Source of the DNA: JAENVU01 sp964544295
GTDB taxonomy: Bacteria; Actinomycetota; Acidimicrobiia; IMCC26256; JAENVU01
DNA: 39,629 nucleotides
Assembly (NCBI GenBank): GCA_964544295.1
Contig: CAZJBJ010000016.1
Location: 1 to 39,629, forward strand
Direction: 5' to 3'
Under the pieces are notes generated by a model. That model saw only the letters and a program-made list of their open reading frames with translations. It did not search any database and was not told where the DNA came from. The translations under genes were made by a program, and so were the position numbers. Below, in pieces: positions 17,184-24,352 of this stretch (its first letter is position 1; each line of letters opens with the position of its first letter).

Positions 17184-17996
17184 TCAGGACGGAGCGGGCC
17201 GACCCAACTCGCGTGAGCGTTCCGCAGCCGCAGTCACGGCGTCGATCACCGCGGCTCGTACCGAACGGTCCTCCAGCGCCCGGAGCCCGGCGGCCGTGGT
17301 TCCGCCCGGCGACGTCACCGCGGCCCGCAGCTGCTCCGCCGTCTCGGTCCCGTCGGTCAGCATCACGCCCGCGCCCCGAATCGTGCCGTTCACCAACGTG
17401 GTCGCGACGTCACGCGGCAGTCCGTTCAGTACTCCGGCCTCGATCATCGCCTCGGCCAGGAGGAACACGTAGGCCGGCCCCGAACCCGACAGGCCGGTGA
17501 CGGCGTCGAGCAACTTCTCCGGGACGGTGACCACCGTGCCGACGGCACCGAGCAGCCGTTCCGCGGTGCCGAGGTGCAGTTCGCTCGCGTGCGATCCACC
17601 CGCGATGGCCGCGACGCCGTGGCCGACGAGCGCCGGCGTGTTGGGCATCGCGCGCACCACGGGCCGCCCGGGCGCCGCGGCTTCGAGTTCGGCGATGGTG
17701 ACGCCGGCCGCGATCGACACGACGAGCGCATCGTCGGCCAGCGTGTCCCGCGACCCGGCGAGCACATCGACGACATCGCCCGGCTTGACGGCCACCACCA
17801 CGACGTCGGCCTCACCCACGACCCAGGACGCGCTCGGACCGACGCGTACGCCGGCGAGTTCGGACTCCAGCGCGCGCCGCCGGGCGGGATCCGCCTCGGC
17901 GATCGAGAGTGACTCCGCGTCGAGACCGGATTCCAGGAGGCCGGCCACCAGCGCCGTGCCCATGCGACCGCCACCCAGCACCGCGATGTGTTCCAC
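17184..17996 (-). CDS. proC: Pyrroline-5-carboxylate reductase
   Basis: Last step of proline synthesis: NAD(P)H reduction of pyrroline-5-carboxylate. 270 aa, usual length. Motifs: N-terminal Rossmann IAVLGGGRMGTALVAGLL, VVVAVKPGDV, VRAMPNTPALVGHG, and the C-terminal signature GLSGSGPAYVFLLAEAMIEAGV through TSPGGTTAAGL. The start is GTG 17996. It is preceded by a ~150-nt leader with its own candidate promoter (18149-18177) and a strong hairpin (18044-18114), which suggests regulation in the leader. Confidence 0.95.
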   Translation of the reverse strand: MEHIAVLGGGRMGTALVAGLLESGLDAESLSIAEADPARRRALESELAGVRVGPSASWVVGEADVVVVAVKPGDVVDVLAGSRDTLADDALVVSIAAGVTIAELEAAAPGRPVVRAMPNTPALVGHGVAAIAGGSHASELHLGTAERLLGAVGTVVTVPEKLLDAVTGLSGSGPAYVFLLAEAMIEAGVLNGLPRDVATTLVNGTIRGAGVMLTDGTETAEQLRAAVTSPGGTTAAGLRALEDRSVRAAVIDAVTAAAERSRELGRPAPS

Positions 17997-18043
17997 CCCG
18001 CCACCCTATTGGCCGGGGTCCGGACACCGGCGACGAACGCGAG

Positions 18044-18114
18044 AAGGCCCGAGGTGCAACGCCGGCCGCTTCGGACTTCCCCGAACGAAGCGACCCGGTG
18101 GCAACTCGGGCCTT
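18044..18114 (-). promoter_or_regulatory. Structured leader hairpin upstream of proC
   Basis: A perfect 10-bp outer stem, AAGGCCCGAG (18105-18114 on the minus strand) with CTCGGGCCTT (18044-18053), encloses an inner 7-bp stem CGCTTCG / CGAAGCG with short CCGG pairings between. It lies 48 nt before the proC start and inside the predicted transcript. No run of U follows, so a simple intrinsic terminator is not supported; a leader RNA element or a small RNA is possible. No known riboswitch class was recognised. Confidence 0.45.
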
Positions 18115-18148
18115 CCCCAAATCGGCCCCCGTCGAGGTCGACCCGATG

Positions 18149-18177
18149 ACAATACAACCAGATGATTCTTAAGGCAA
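18149..18177 (-). promoter_or_regulatory. Candidate proC promoter
   Basis: Minus-strand TTGCCT (18172-18177), a 17-bp spacer, then TATTGT (18149-18154). It lies in the only AT-richer patch of this intergenic region (18145-18215). It would start transcription near 18142, giving a leader of about 145 nt that contains the hairpin at 18044-18114. Confidence 0.45.
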
Positions 18178-18226
18178 GACAACGCAACCCAACGCAACCG
18201 AATGATTCGAAGGGCTCAGGCGGCGA

Positions 18227-18676
18227 TCATCGGTAGGCGATCGTCACCACGGCCTGGAAATACCGTTCGGTCAGCTCGAACAGGACACCGATGATGCGAT
18301 CGAGTTCGGCCTCGTCGAGGTGCTCGATCGCGACCCGACCGGTCAGGTACACGTCGCCGTCGGCGCCGAGGGAGAAGCGCGCCCCGTACAGATCGTGGTT
18401 CCGCCGCAACAGGAACGCGTGCAGCGCTGGGAGGCGGGCCTCGTCCTCGGGCGCCGGCAGGAAGTACACCTCGTACCGCAGCGTGCGCTGGTGGAGGTCG
18501 AAATAGATCGTCGCCGCATCGCGCCCGTCACACCCGAAACGGACGTACCACCGTCGCAGCTCGGGCTCGTACTCGACGTGCTGAATCGCAGGTTCGGCCG
18601 CGATCGGCCCGAAGAGGTGCCGGTCGACGAGTTCGTGGACCGCCGCGACCGAGCCCGGATCCGGGGTCAGCGACAC
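18227..18676 (-). CDS. YbjN-like / type III secretion chaperone-fold protein next to mshA
   Basis: 149 aa from GTG 18676. It has an alpha/beta pattern typical of YbjN-domain proteins: RRWYVRFGCDGRDAATIYFD, TLRYEVYFLPAPEDE, AFLLRRNHDLYGARFSLGADGDVYLTGRV and a C-terminal helix LDRIIGVLFELTERYF. Small proteins of this family follow mshA in many Actinobacteria; the biochemical role is unknown. It overlaps the end of mshA by 10 bp, so the two are co-translated. Confidence 0.8.
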   Translation of the reverse strand: MSLTPDPGSVAAVHELVDRHLFGPIAAEPAIQHVEYEPELRRWYVRFGCDGRDAATIYFDLHQRTLRYEVYFLPAPEDEARLPALHAFLLRRNHDLYGARFSLGADGDVYLTGRVAIEHLDEAELDRIIGVLFELTERYFQAVVTIAYR

Positions 18677-19899
18677 GACACGGGCTCGCGAACGAGCAGG
18701 TCCGTGTAGAGGCGACGCAGCCGGGCGGCGGTCATGCTCCAGCCGTACCGCCGGGACCGTGCCTCGGCCGCGATCCCCACGGCGTGTGCCGCGGCGGGGT
18801 CGGCGAGCAGCCGTTCGATCGGTGCCGCGAAGTCCGCCGGGTCGCGACTGTCGACCAGGAACCCGGTGACTCCGTCATCCACCAGAGACACCAGGCCACC
18901 GACCGCCGCCGCGACCACCGGGGTGCCGCAGGCCGCGGCCTCGAGTGCGACCAAGCCGAAGGACTCGCTGTGGCTCGGCACCAGACAGACGTCGACCGCC
19001 CGGTAGTAGCGGGCGAGTTCGGTGTGGGACCGGGGTGGAACGAAACGCACTCGTCCGCCCAGGCCCAGCTTGGCGACGAGCTCGTGCAACCAGGCCAGCT
19101 CGGCGGTGCCGTCGGGACCGCTCGGACCGCCGACGATCGTCAACGTGGCGTCCCGGTCGGAGAGTTCCGCCAGGGCCTGCACCGCGAGATCCGCACCCTT
19201 GAGCGGTTGGATCCGTCCGGCGAAGAGCAGCGCCGGCGCGGGGCCGATGCCGAGTGCCCGGCGCTCGGCCTCACGTCGGTGCGGCTCGACCGGGTGGAAG
19301 ATCTCGTGATCGACCCCCGGCGGAACGATCTCGATCCGATCGGGGGGCGCGGCGTACAGGTCTTCGAGTTGGACTCGTTCGGCATCGGTGGAGGCGAGCA
19401 TGAGATCGGCGCAGTTCACGATCTCGTGCTCGATGCGAGCCCGGAGCGCGGGGTCGTCGTCGATCCCGGCGTCGGCCTTGACCCGGGCGAGCGTGTGAAA
19501 GGTGGCGACCAGAGGCAGTTCGAGTTCGTGCTTCAGGCGGTGCCCGACCGCGCCCGACACCCAGTAGTTGGCGTGCAACGCGTCGTAGGTCGTGCCCCGA
19601 TCGACGCGATCGAGCACCGCCTGGGTCATCGGATCCACCAGGTCGATCAGATCGTGCTTCGAGACCGCCTCGGGCGGCCCGACGTCGAGGTGCACCACGC
19701 GGAACCCGGGCTCGACCTCGACCTCCACCGGCTCGTCGGCGTGCTCACGCCGCACCAGCACGTCGCACTCGACGCCGGCTCGGGCCAGCGCGGCCGCCAG
19801 CGCCCGGACGTAGACGCTCATGCCCCCGCCATCACCGGCGCCGGGTTGCGCGAGTGGGGAGCTGTGAACGGACAGAACGGCGAGACGGCGCAGGTTCAT
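18667..19899 (-). CDS. mshA: D-inositol-3-phosphate glycosyltransferase (mycothiol synthesis)
   Basis: GT-B family 4 glycosyltransferase that joins UDP-GlcNAc to 1-L-myo-inositol-1-phosphate, the first step to mycothiol. 410 aa from ATG 19899 (MNLRRLAVLSVHSSPLAQPG); a 13-codon upstream extension is possible. MshA marks are HSSPLAQPGAGDGGGMSVYV, ANYWVSGAVGHRL, PPGVDHEIFHP and the EX7E donor motif SHSESFGLVALEAAACGTP. With the superoxide dismutase gene nearby, this suggests thiol-based oxidative defence in an actinobacterium. Confidence 0.9.
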   Translation of the reverse strand: MNLRRLAVLSVHSSPLAQPGAGDGGGMSVYVRALAAALARAGVECDVLVRREHADEPVEVEVEPGFRVVHLDVGPPEAVSKHDLIDLVDPMTQAVLDRVDRGTTYDALHANYWVSGAVGHRLKHELELPLVATFHTLARVKADAGIDDDPALRARIEHEIVNCADLMLASTDAERVQLEDLYAAPPDRIEIVPPGVDHEIFHPVEPHRREAERRALGIGPAPALLFAGRIQPLKGADLAVQALAELSDRDATLTIVGGPSGPDGTAELAWLHELVAKLGLGGRVRFVPPRSHTELARYYRAVDVCLVPSHSESFGLVALEAAACGTPVVAAAVGGLVSLVDDGVTGFLVDSRDPADFAAPIERLLADPAAAHAVGIAAEARSRRYGWSMTAARLRRLYTDLLVREPVSCR

Positions 19900-20021
19900 G
19901 GGGTCTGCGGATCCTAACCCCGAGCCCCCGAATCCCATTCCTGACCGCCCGAGGTCACAATCATCAGGTTCCGCGCAGCCGCCCGGACCGGCAGCCGAAC
20001 CGTCGGGCGGGAGTCGGGCGA

Positions 20022-20384
20022 CTAGTCCTTCTGGAATGACCGGTAGACGTCGATCAGCGTCTGTTTCTGCCGTTCGGTGAGCGACGGATCGGCCGCGATG
20101 GCCGTCTCCAGATCGGACTCACGGTTCTCTTCGAGGATCCCGGCCCGGACGTACNNNNNNNNNNACAAGGTCTCGGCCGAGATCTTGAGTCCCTTGGCGA
20201 TGCCCTGCAGGATCTCCGCCGACGGTTTCCGGAGGCCCCGCTCGATCTGACTCAGATACGGATTCGAGATGCCGGCGAGCTCACTGAGCTTGCGCAGCGA
20301 CAGCCGGTCGTTGCGACGCTGATCCCGGATGAACTCTCCGAGATCCCGGAGCCGCGCCTCGACGGCGTCGGCGGGCGCGCTCAT
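20022..20384 (-). CDS. XRE-family helix-turn-helix regulator, interrupted by a sequencing gap
   Basis: About 116-120 aa. The HTH covers residues ~15-70: GEFIRDQRRNDRLSLRKLSEL, AGISNPYLSQIERGLRKPSA, LQGIAKGLKIS. Residues ~74-77 fall in the N run. In homologues known to me the sequence reads ISAE-x-LYVRAGIL without a break, so the real gene is probably intact and slightly shorter. The tail (ADPSLTERQKQTLIDVYRSF) is typical of this actinobacterial subgroup. Its start overlaps the stop of the RsiG-like gene (ATGA), so the two are co-expressed and may act in one pathway. Confidence 0.85.
   Translation of the reverse strand: MSAPADAVEARLRDLGEFIRDQRRNDRLSLRKLSELAGISNPYLSQIERGLRKPSAEILQGIAKGLKISAETLXXXXYVRAGILEENRESDLETAIAADPSLTERQKQTLIDVYRSFQKD
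20155..20164. other. Assembly gap (10 N)
   Basis: Ten undetermined bases inside the XRE regulator gene. The minus-strand flanks end TTGT and begin GTACGTC. Joining them with a 2-base overlap gives TTGTACGTC (L-Y-V), which restores the family sequence. The gap is therefore likely an artificial spacer between overlapping contig ends. Confidence 0.95.
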
Positions 20385-20899
20385 CCCGCAGCGTTCGTCG
20401 CCAGTCGCTGAGCGATGACCCGGGTCAATCCGTCGATCACCCCGTGCAACGCCCGTCGCCGAGCGGACAAGTCACGTTCGAGTTCACGGAGCTGCCCCAG
20501 CGTCGCCTGCAGTTCGGCGTCGGAGAGCATCGGCAGGTTCGCCAGGGTCGCGTCGGACACGAGCCGTTCGAGTCCGCGATTCCACTCGATACCCGATGCG
20601 GGCGCGAGGAGCGGCTGCGCCCGCGTGTTCGCGGCAGCAGTGTTGGGCCCGTCGTCGGCGAGGATCTCCGGCAGGGCGGCAATGAGGTCGCCGAGCGAAC
20701 CGCCGGCCGCGCGTCGATCGCGCTCGGCCTCGAGAATGTCGATCCGACCTTGGGCCAGGCGTCGGAGGTAGGACACCTCGGTCTCGACTTCCAGGCACTC
20801 ACGTTCCATCGCGTGGATCTCGTCCAACGACATGGTTTCGGCGCCGTCGGAATATCCGGCGGCGAGAATGCGATCAATACGACGGACGTGCTCGGTCAT
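20381..20899 (-). CDS. RsiG-like (AmfC family) c-di-GMP-binding anti-sigma-type protein
   Basis: 172 aa from ATG 20899, predicted to be mostly two long helices with a flexible middle. The known RsiG c-di-GMP signature E(X)3S(X)2R(X)3Q(X)3D is met exactly in the first helix (E39, S43, R46, Q50, D54). It is met again in the last helix with one change (E141, S145, R148, H152, D156; Gln to His). In Streptomyces RsiG, two such motifs in an antiparallel coil bind c-di-GMP and hold the sigma factor WhiG. No sigma factor of that class is in this window; the partner here is a coupled XRE regulator. Function is by homology and motif. Confidence 0.75.
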   Translation of the reverse strand: MTEHVRRIDRILAAGYSDGAETMSLDEIHAMERECLEVETEVSYLRRLAQGRIDILEAERDRRAAGGSLGDLIAALPEILADDGPNTAAANTRAQPLLAPASGIEWNRGLERLVSDATLANLPMLSDAELQATLGQLRELERDLSARRRALHGVIDGLTRVIAQRLATNAAG

Positions 20900-20968
20900 C
20901 GATGGCAGGCTACCGCCTTCCCCGCCCGATCTCGGACCCCCCGCCCGAACCGATGCCCAGGAGACCCC

Positions 20969-21580
20969 ATGGCTGCGTACACCCTGCCCGAGCTGCCCTA
21001 CGACCTGGCTGCGCTCGAACCCCACTACTCGGCCACCGTGCTCGAGCTTCACCACGACAAGCACCATGCGGCCTACGTCGCCGGCGCGAACACCACCCTC
21101 GACAAGCTGGACCAGGCCCGGACCTCCGACGACTACGGCTCCATCAACCAGTTGCAGAAGAACCTCGCGTTCCACTTGTCCGGCCACGTCCTCCATTCCA
21201 TGTTCTGGGAGAACCTCTCACCCGATGGCGGCGGCGAGCCCGACGGTGAACTTCGCGCCGCGATCGACGACGGGTTCGGCAGCGTGGATCGGTTCCGGAA
21301 CCAGCTGAACCAGGCGGCCCTCAACGTGCAGGGATCGGGATGGGGGGCACTGACGTGGGAGCCGCTCGGCCAACGGCTGATCGTCGAACAGATCTACGAC
21401 CACCAGAGCAATGTCGGCCAGGGCGCCCCGCCGCTGCTCGTGCTCGACATGTGGGAGCACGCCTACTACCTGCAGTACCGGAACGTGAAGACCGAGTGGG
21501 TCGACGCGTTCTGGCAGATCGTGAACTGGCCGGATGTCGCGGCGCGCTTCGCGCGAGCCCGTACGCTCGAACTGCTCTGA
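20969..21580 (+). CDS. Superoxide dismutase, Fe/Mn family
   Basis: 203 aa from ATG 20969 with AGGAGA upstream. It converts superoxide to hydrogen peroxide and oxygen. The metal ligands are all seen: His in LHHDKHHAAYV, His in LSGHVLHSMFWENL, and Asp and His in LDMWEHAYYLQY. Other family motifs are NVQGSGWGAL and HQSNVG. Metal choice (Fe or Mn) cannot be settled by eye. No signal peptide, so it is cytosolic. Divergent from the RsiG-like gene with only 69 bp between. Confidence 0.95.
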   Translation: MAAYTLPELPYDLAALEPHYSATVLELHHDKHHAAYVAGANTTLDKLDQARTSDDYGSINQLQKNLAFHLSGHVLHSMFWENLSPDGGGEPDGELRAAIDDGFGSVDRFRNQLNQAALNVQGSGWGALTWEPLGQRLIVEQIYDHQSNVGQGAPPLLVLDMWEHAYYLQYRNVKTEWVDAFWQIVNWPDVAARFARARTLELL

Positions 21581-21625
21581 GTTCCGCACCTGCCCGAGTC
21601 CGACTCGGATGAGGAAGGGGTCATC

Positions 21626-22402
21626 ATGACCGCCGACGTCCTGCTCGCGACCGCGGCCGCGGTCGTCCTCGTCATGCTCGTGACGTGGCTGTTCAGCCTG
21701 GCGTGGCGAGATGCGTCGATCGTCGATCCGGTCTGGCCGTTCGGCTTCGTCGTGATCGGTTGGGTGGCGCGACTCGTCGCCGACGGCAACCCGACCCGCC
21801 AGTGGCTGCTCGTCGCGATGGTCACCGTCTGGGGCCTTCGGCTCTCCGGGTATCTGGCCTGGCGCAAACGCGGTGCACCCGAGGACTTCCGGTACCAGGC
21901 CATGCGTCGTCATCACGGCGACCGGTTCGCGCTGATCAGCCTCGTGACCGTGTTCGCGACCCAGGGCCTGTTGATGTGGGTCGTGTCGCTCCCGGTCCAA
22001 CTCGGGCAGGTCCGGGTCGATCCCGACCTCGGCGTCCTCGCGTTCGTCGGCATCGCACTCTGGCTGGTCGGCGTCGTCTTCGAGACGGTCGGCGATGCCC
22101 AACTCGCCCGGTTCAAGGCCGACCCGGCCAACGCGGGTCAGGTGATGGACCGCGGGCTCTGGCGGTACACCCGCCATCCGAACTACTTCGGCGACGCGTG
22201 CGTGTGGTGGGGAATCGCCCTCGTCGCCGCCGAGACCGGCATCGGCGCGATCGGTCTGGTCGGCGCGCTGATCATGAACGTGCTGCTCGTGCGCGTGTCC
22301 GGCGTTCCACTGTTGGAACGCTCGATGGCCAAGCGCCGACCGGGCTACGCCGAGTACGTGCGCCGGACCAGCAGCTTCATCCCGCGTCCGCCCCGCCGCT
22401 GA
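21626..22402 (+). CDS. DUF1295 / steroid 5-alpha-reductase-like integral membrane protein
   Basis: 258 aa from ATG 21626, behind GAGGAAGGGG. About six hydrophobic segments, with the family's C-terminal block LWRYTRHPNYFGDACVWWGI and GYAEYVRRTSSFIPRPP near the end. Relatives of this fold include NAD(P)H-dependent reductases and isoprenylcysteine methyltransferases; the substrate is unknown. It overlaps the convergent MoaD-like gene by 26 bp. Confidence 0.85.
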   Translation: MTADVLLATAAAVVLVMLVTWLFSLAWRDASIVDPVWPFGFVVIGWVARLVADGNPTRQWLLVAMVTVWGLRLSGYLAWRKRGAPEDFRYQAMRRHHGDRFALISLVTVFATQGLLMWVVSLPVQLGQVRVDPDLGVLAFVGIALWLVGVVFETVGDAQLARFKADPANAGQVMDRGLWRYTRHPNYFGDACVWWGIALVAAETGIGAIGLVGALIMNVLLVRVSGVPLLERSMAKRRPGYAEYVRRTSSFIPRPPRR

Positions 22403-22637
22403 CGGGCGGGAGGACCGCGACTTCCGCGCCGTCGGTCACGGGCGTCGCGTCGCCGGCCACCGGCTCGTCGCCGTCGACCCACACCCGTGACCCCGCGAGC
22501 ACCGCCGCGAAGTCGGGACCGAAGCGGGCGCGTGCGGCGTCGAGGACTTCACCGACGGTCTCGGCGTCGAGTTCGATCGCGCCGGTCCCTGCCGCTTCCC
22601 GAGCGGCCGCGAACATGCGCAGTGCCACGCGGGCCAT
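22377..22637 (-). CDS. MoaD/ThiS-family beta-grasp protein with residues after the Gly-Gly
   Basis: 86 aa from ATG 22637. MARVALRMFAAAREAAGTGA, VGEVLDAARARFG and VTDGAEVAVLPPVSGG match sulfur-carrier proteins, which end in Gly-Gly so the C-terminus can be thiocarboxylated. Here four residues (ADAG) follow before the stop. Either the tail is trimmed, or this is not a conventional sulfur carrier. No moaE, moeB or thi gene is next to it. It lies 11 bp downstream of the MaoC gene on the same strand. Confidence 0.75.
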   Translation of the reverse strand: MARVALRMFAAAREAAGTGAIELDAETVGEVLDAARARFGPDFAAVLAGSRVWVDGDEPVAGDATPVTDGAEVAVLPPVSGGADAG

Positions 22638-22648
22638 GCGCGAGCGAC

Positions 22649-23500
22649 CTAGCCCGTGACCTCGACGAGGCCGTCCTTGATGACGACGTCGCCGTCGCCG
22701 TTGCGGGTCTCGAATCCGTAGACCGGGGAGCCGTCGGCCGCGCCCGCGGACCAGAACGTCGTGGTAATCGACTGGCCCGGCAGCACCGGTCGGGAGAAGC
22801 GCACGGCGAGCCGACGCAGCTTCGTCGAATCTCCGGCGCACAGCTCTTGCACCGCCGCCACCGACGTGAAGGCCATCGTGCACAGCCCGTGGATGATGAT
22901 GCCGGGGAGACCGACCGACTTCGCGATCTCGGCATCAAGGTGGATCGGCATGGTGTCGCCCGACGCCTCGGCGTACCGGTAGGTCTGGTCGTCGTCGAGG
23001 GTCTGGGTCACCGTCGCCACCGGCTCGGTGGCCGTGGTGGCCGCCTCGAGTTTGTGCGCGGGCGCTTCCTCACCGGCACCTTCACCCTCGCTCACGCCCC
23101 GGAAGAAGGAGGTCATGTACTGCTCGACGACCAGGTCGCCGTTCTGGTCGTGGGTCTCGACCTTGACCACGACCGAGGTGCCGTTCGGCTTGACGTGGAT
23201 GCCGATGGGCGCAGCCTTGGAGCGCAACACCGCGCCCGGCACGATCGGCCGATGGAAGCGCATGTCCTGCTCGCCGTGTACGACCAGCATCAGCACCTCG
23301 GGCGGGACGACGCCCGCCATCGCGCCGGCCATGGTGTCCCAGATCGGGACGACCGCGAAGACGGGTGGCGCCACCTCGCCGTTCACGTGCGCCGCGATCG
23401 GATCGTTCGTCGCCGCCGCGTAGGCCCGGGTGCGTTCGGCCTCGACCGTGAACTCGGGTCCCTCCGTCCAGTGACCCAGTTTGTCGATCCCGAAGCCCAT
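22649..23500 (-). CDS. Double-hotdog MaoC-type (enoyl-CoA hydratase 2 / FAS1-like) dehydratase
   Basis: 283 aa from ATG 23500, chosen for the strong GAGAGGAG site just upstream (MGFGIDKLGHWTEGPEFTVE). Residues ~1-140 are the N-terminal hotdog half (RTRAYAAATNDPIAAHVNGEVAPPVF, MRFHRPIVPGAVL). Residues ~165-283 are the catalytic half, with YAEASGDTMPIHLDAEIAKS and GLPGIIIHGLCTMAF carrying the hydratase-2 Asp and His. It should hydrate or dehydrate a 3-hydroxyacyl-CoA or -ACP. The frame is open for a further 70 codons upstream (see 23501-23710). Confidence 0.85.
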   Translation of the reverse strand: MGFGIDKLGHWTEGPEFTVEAERTRAYAAATNDPIAAHVNGEVAPPVFAVVPIWDTMAGAMAGVVPPEVLMLVVHGEQDMRFHRPIVPGAVLRSKAAPIGIHVKPNGTSVVVKVETHDQNGDLVVEQYMTSFFRGVSEGEGAGEEAPAHKLEAATTATEPVATVTQTLDDDQTYRYAEASGDTMPIHLDAEIAKSVGLPGIIIHGLCTMAFTSVAAVQELCAGDSTKLRRLAVRFSRPVLPGQSITTTFWSAGAADGSPVYGFETRNGDGDVVIKDGLVEVTG

Positions 23501-23710
23501 TGGTTGCTCCTCTCGCGGCGGCGGGCCGGACTGTAGCGGCCCGTCGGCGACGAGTTCATGCTCGTCGAGCGCGCCGGATTCGATGCGCTCGACCGCCCGC
23601 TCGATCTCGGCGAGCTCGGATTCGACTTCGTCCAGCACCGTGAGATCCGGCGTTGCGTCGGACGAGATCGGCGCGCTCGGCTCGGTCGGGTTCGAGAGGT
23701 CTGGCTCCAT
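23501..23710 (-). CDS. Upstream in-frame DksA/TraR-like coiled coil: N-terminal extension of MaoC or separate decayed gene
   Basis: From ATG 23710 a 70-residue segment runs without a stop into the MaoC frame. Its core (LDEVESELAEIERAVERIES then GALDEHELVADGPL) resembles the helical hairpin of TraR/DksA-type proteins, but no C4 zinc finger follows. A good ribosome site precedes the MaoC ATG, so the MaoC protein can be made alone. This segment may be a fusion partner or a stop-less relic. It is bounded downstream on the minus strand only by MaoC. Confidence 0.4.
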
Positions 23711-23749
23711 CCGGGCGACGATAGCGGCGCACCGACGACGCCCGCCGAG

Positions 23750-24352
23750 TCAACCCCGCCGCAGCTCGAGGAGTTCGGTGGTGTCGTCCAGGGCGCGCAC
23801 GATCGCCGCGATCCGTGCGGGCGGATCGTCCACTTCGAGGATCCGTTGGACGTCGAGCGGTCCGATGCCGACCCGGCCGAGCGCACTCCACGCGGCGCGC
23901 ATCGGATCCGAGTCGAGCGTCACCGATGTCGGCACGTCGTAGCCGAGGTCGCGGGCGGTGGCGAAGAGTCGATGCAATGCGTCCTCGACCCGGCCGCGCC
24001 ACGCCGGGTCGAGGACCACGGCGGGGTCGGCGAGGAGCTCGACGTCAGCACGGGGATACGGGTCGTCGGGCAGCCATTCCCGCACCCGGAACCGCTCGAC
24101 GCCGACGGCCCGGAACGCCCACTCACCGTCCGGCAGGGTCTGCAGGTCCATGATCTGCGCGACGGTCCCGACGTCGAACCGGGTCTCACCCCCGCCGACT
24201 TCCGAGCCGCGCTCGATCAACACGATGCCAAATCGTCCGTCGCCGACGACACAGGTCTCGACCAGGGCCACGTAGCGGGGCTCGAACACCCGCAGCGGCA
24301 GCGACTGGCCGGGTACCAGGGTCGTCCCCAACGGGAACATCGGCAGCTCCAT
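23750..24352 (-). CDS. LON N-terminal substrate-binding domain protein
   Basis: 200 aa. It starts MELPMFPLGTTLVPGQSLPL then RVFEPRYVALVE, the classic LonN motif, followed by FGIVLIERGSEVGGG, VGTVAQI and VGVERFRV. No AAA+ or protease domain follows, so it is a stand-alone LonN protein; such proteins are widespread and thought to bind unfolded or specific proteins. Its ATG shares one base with the stop of the SirB1-like gene (TGATG), indicating coupling. Confidence 0.88.
   Translation of the reverse strand: MELPMFPLGTTLVPGQSLPLRVFEPRYVALVETCVVGDGRFGIVLIERGSEVGGGETRFDVGTVAQIMDLQTLPDGEWAFRAVGVERFRVREWLPDDPYPRADVELLADPAVVLDPAWRGRVEDALHRLFATARDLGYDVPTSVTLDSDPMRAAWSALGRVGIGPLDVQRILEVDDPPARIAAIVRALDDTTELLELRRG

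Noticed and set aside
18044..18114. Hairpin as an intrinsic terminator
   Set aside because: No U-rich tract follows on either strand and it lies upstream of proC in the direction of transcription.
18006..18197. 63-aa minus-strand open frame in the proC leader
   Set aside because: Arg/Pro-rich with no ribosome site; the hairpin and promoter explain the region better.
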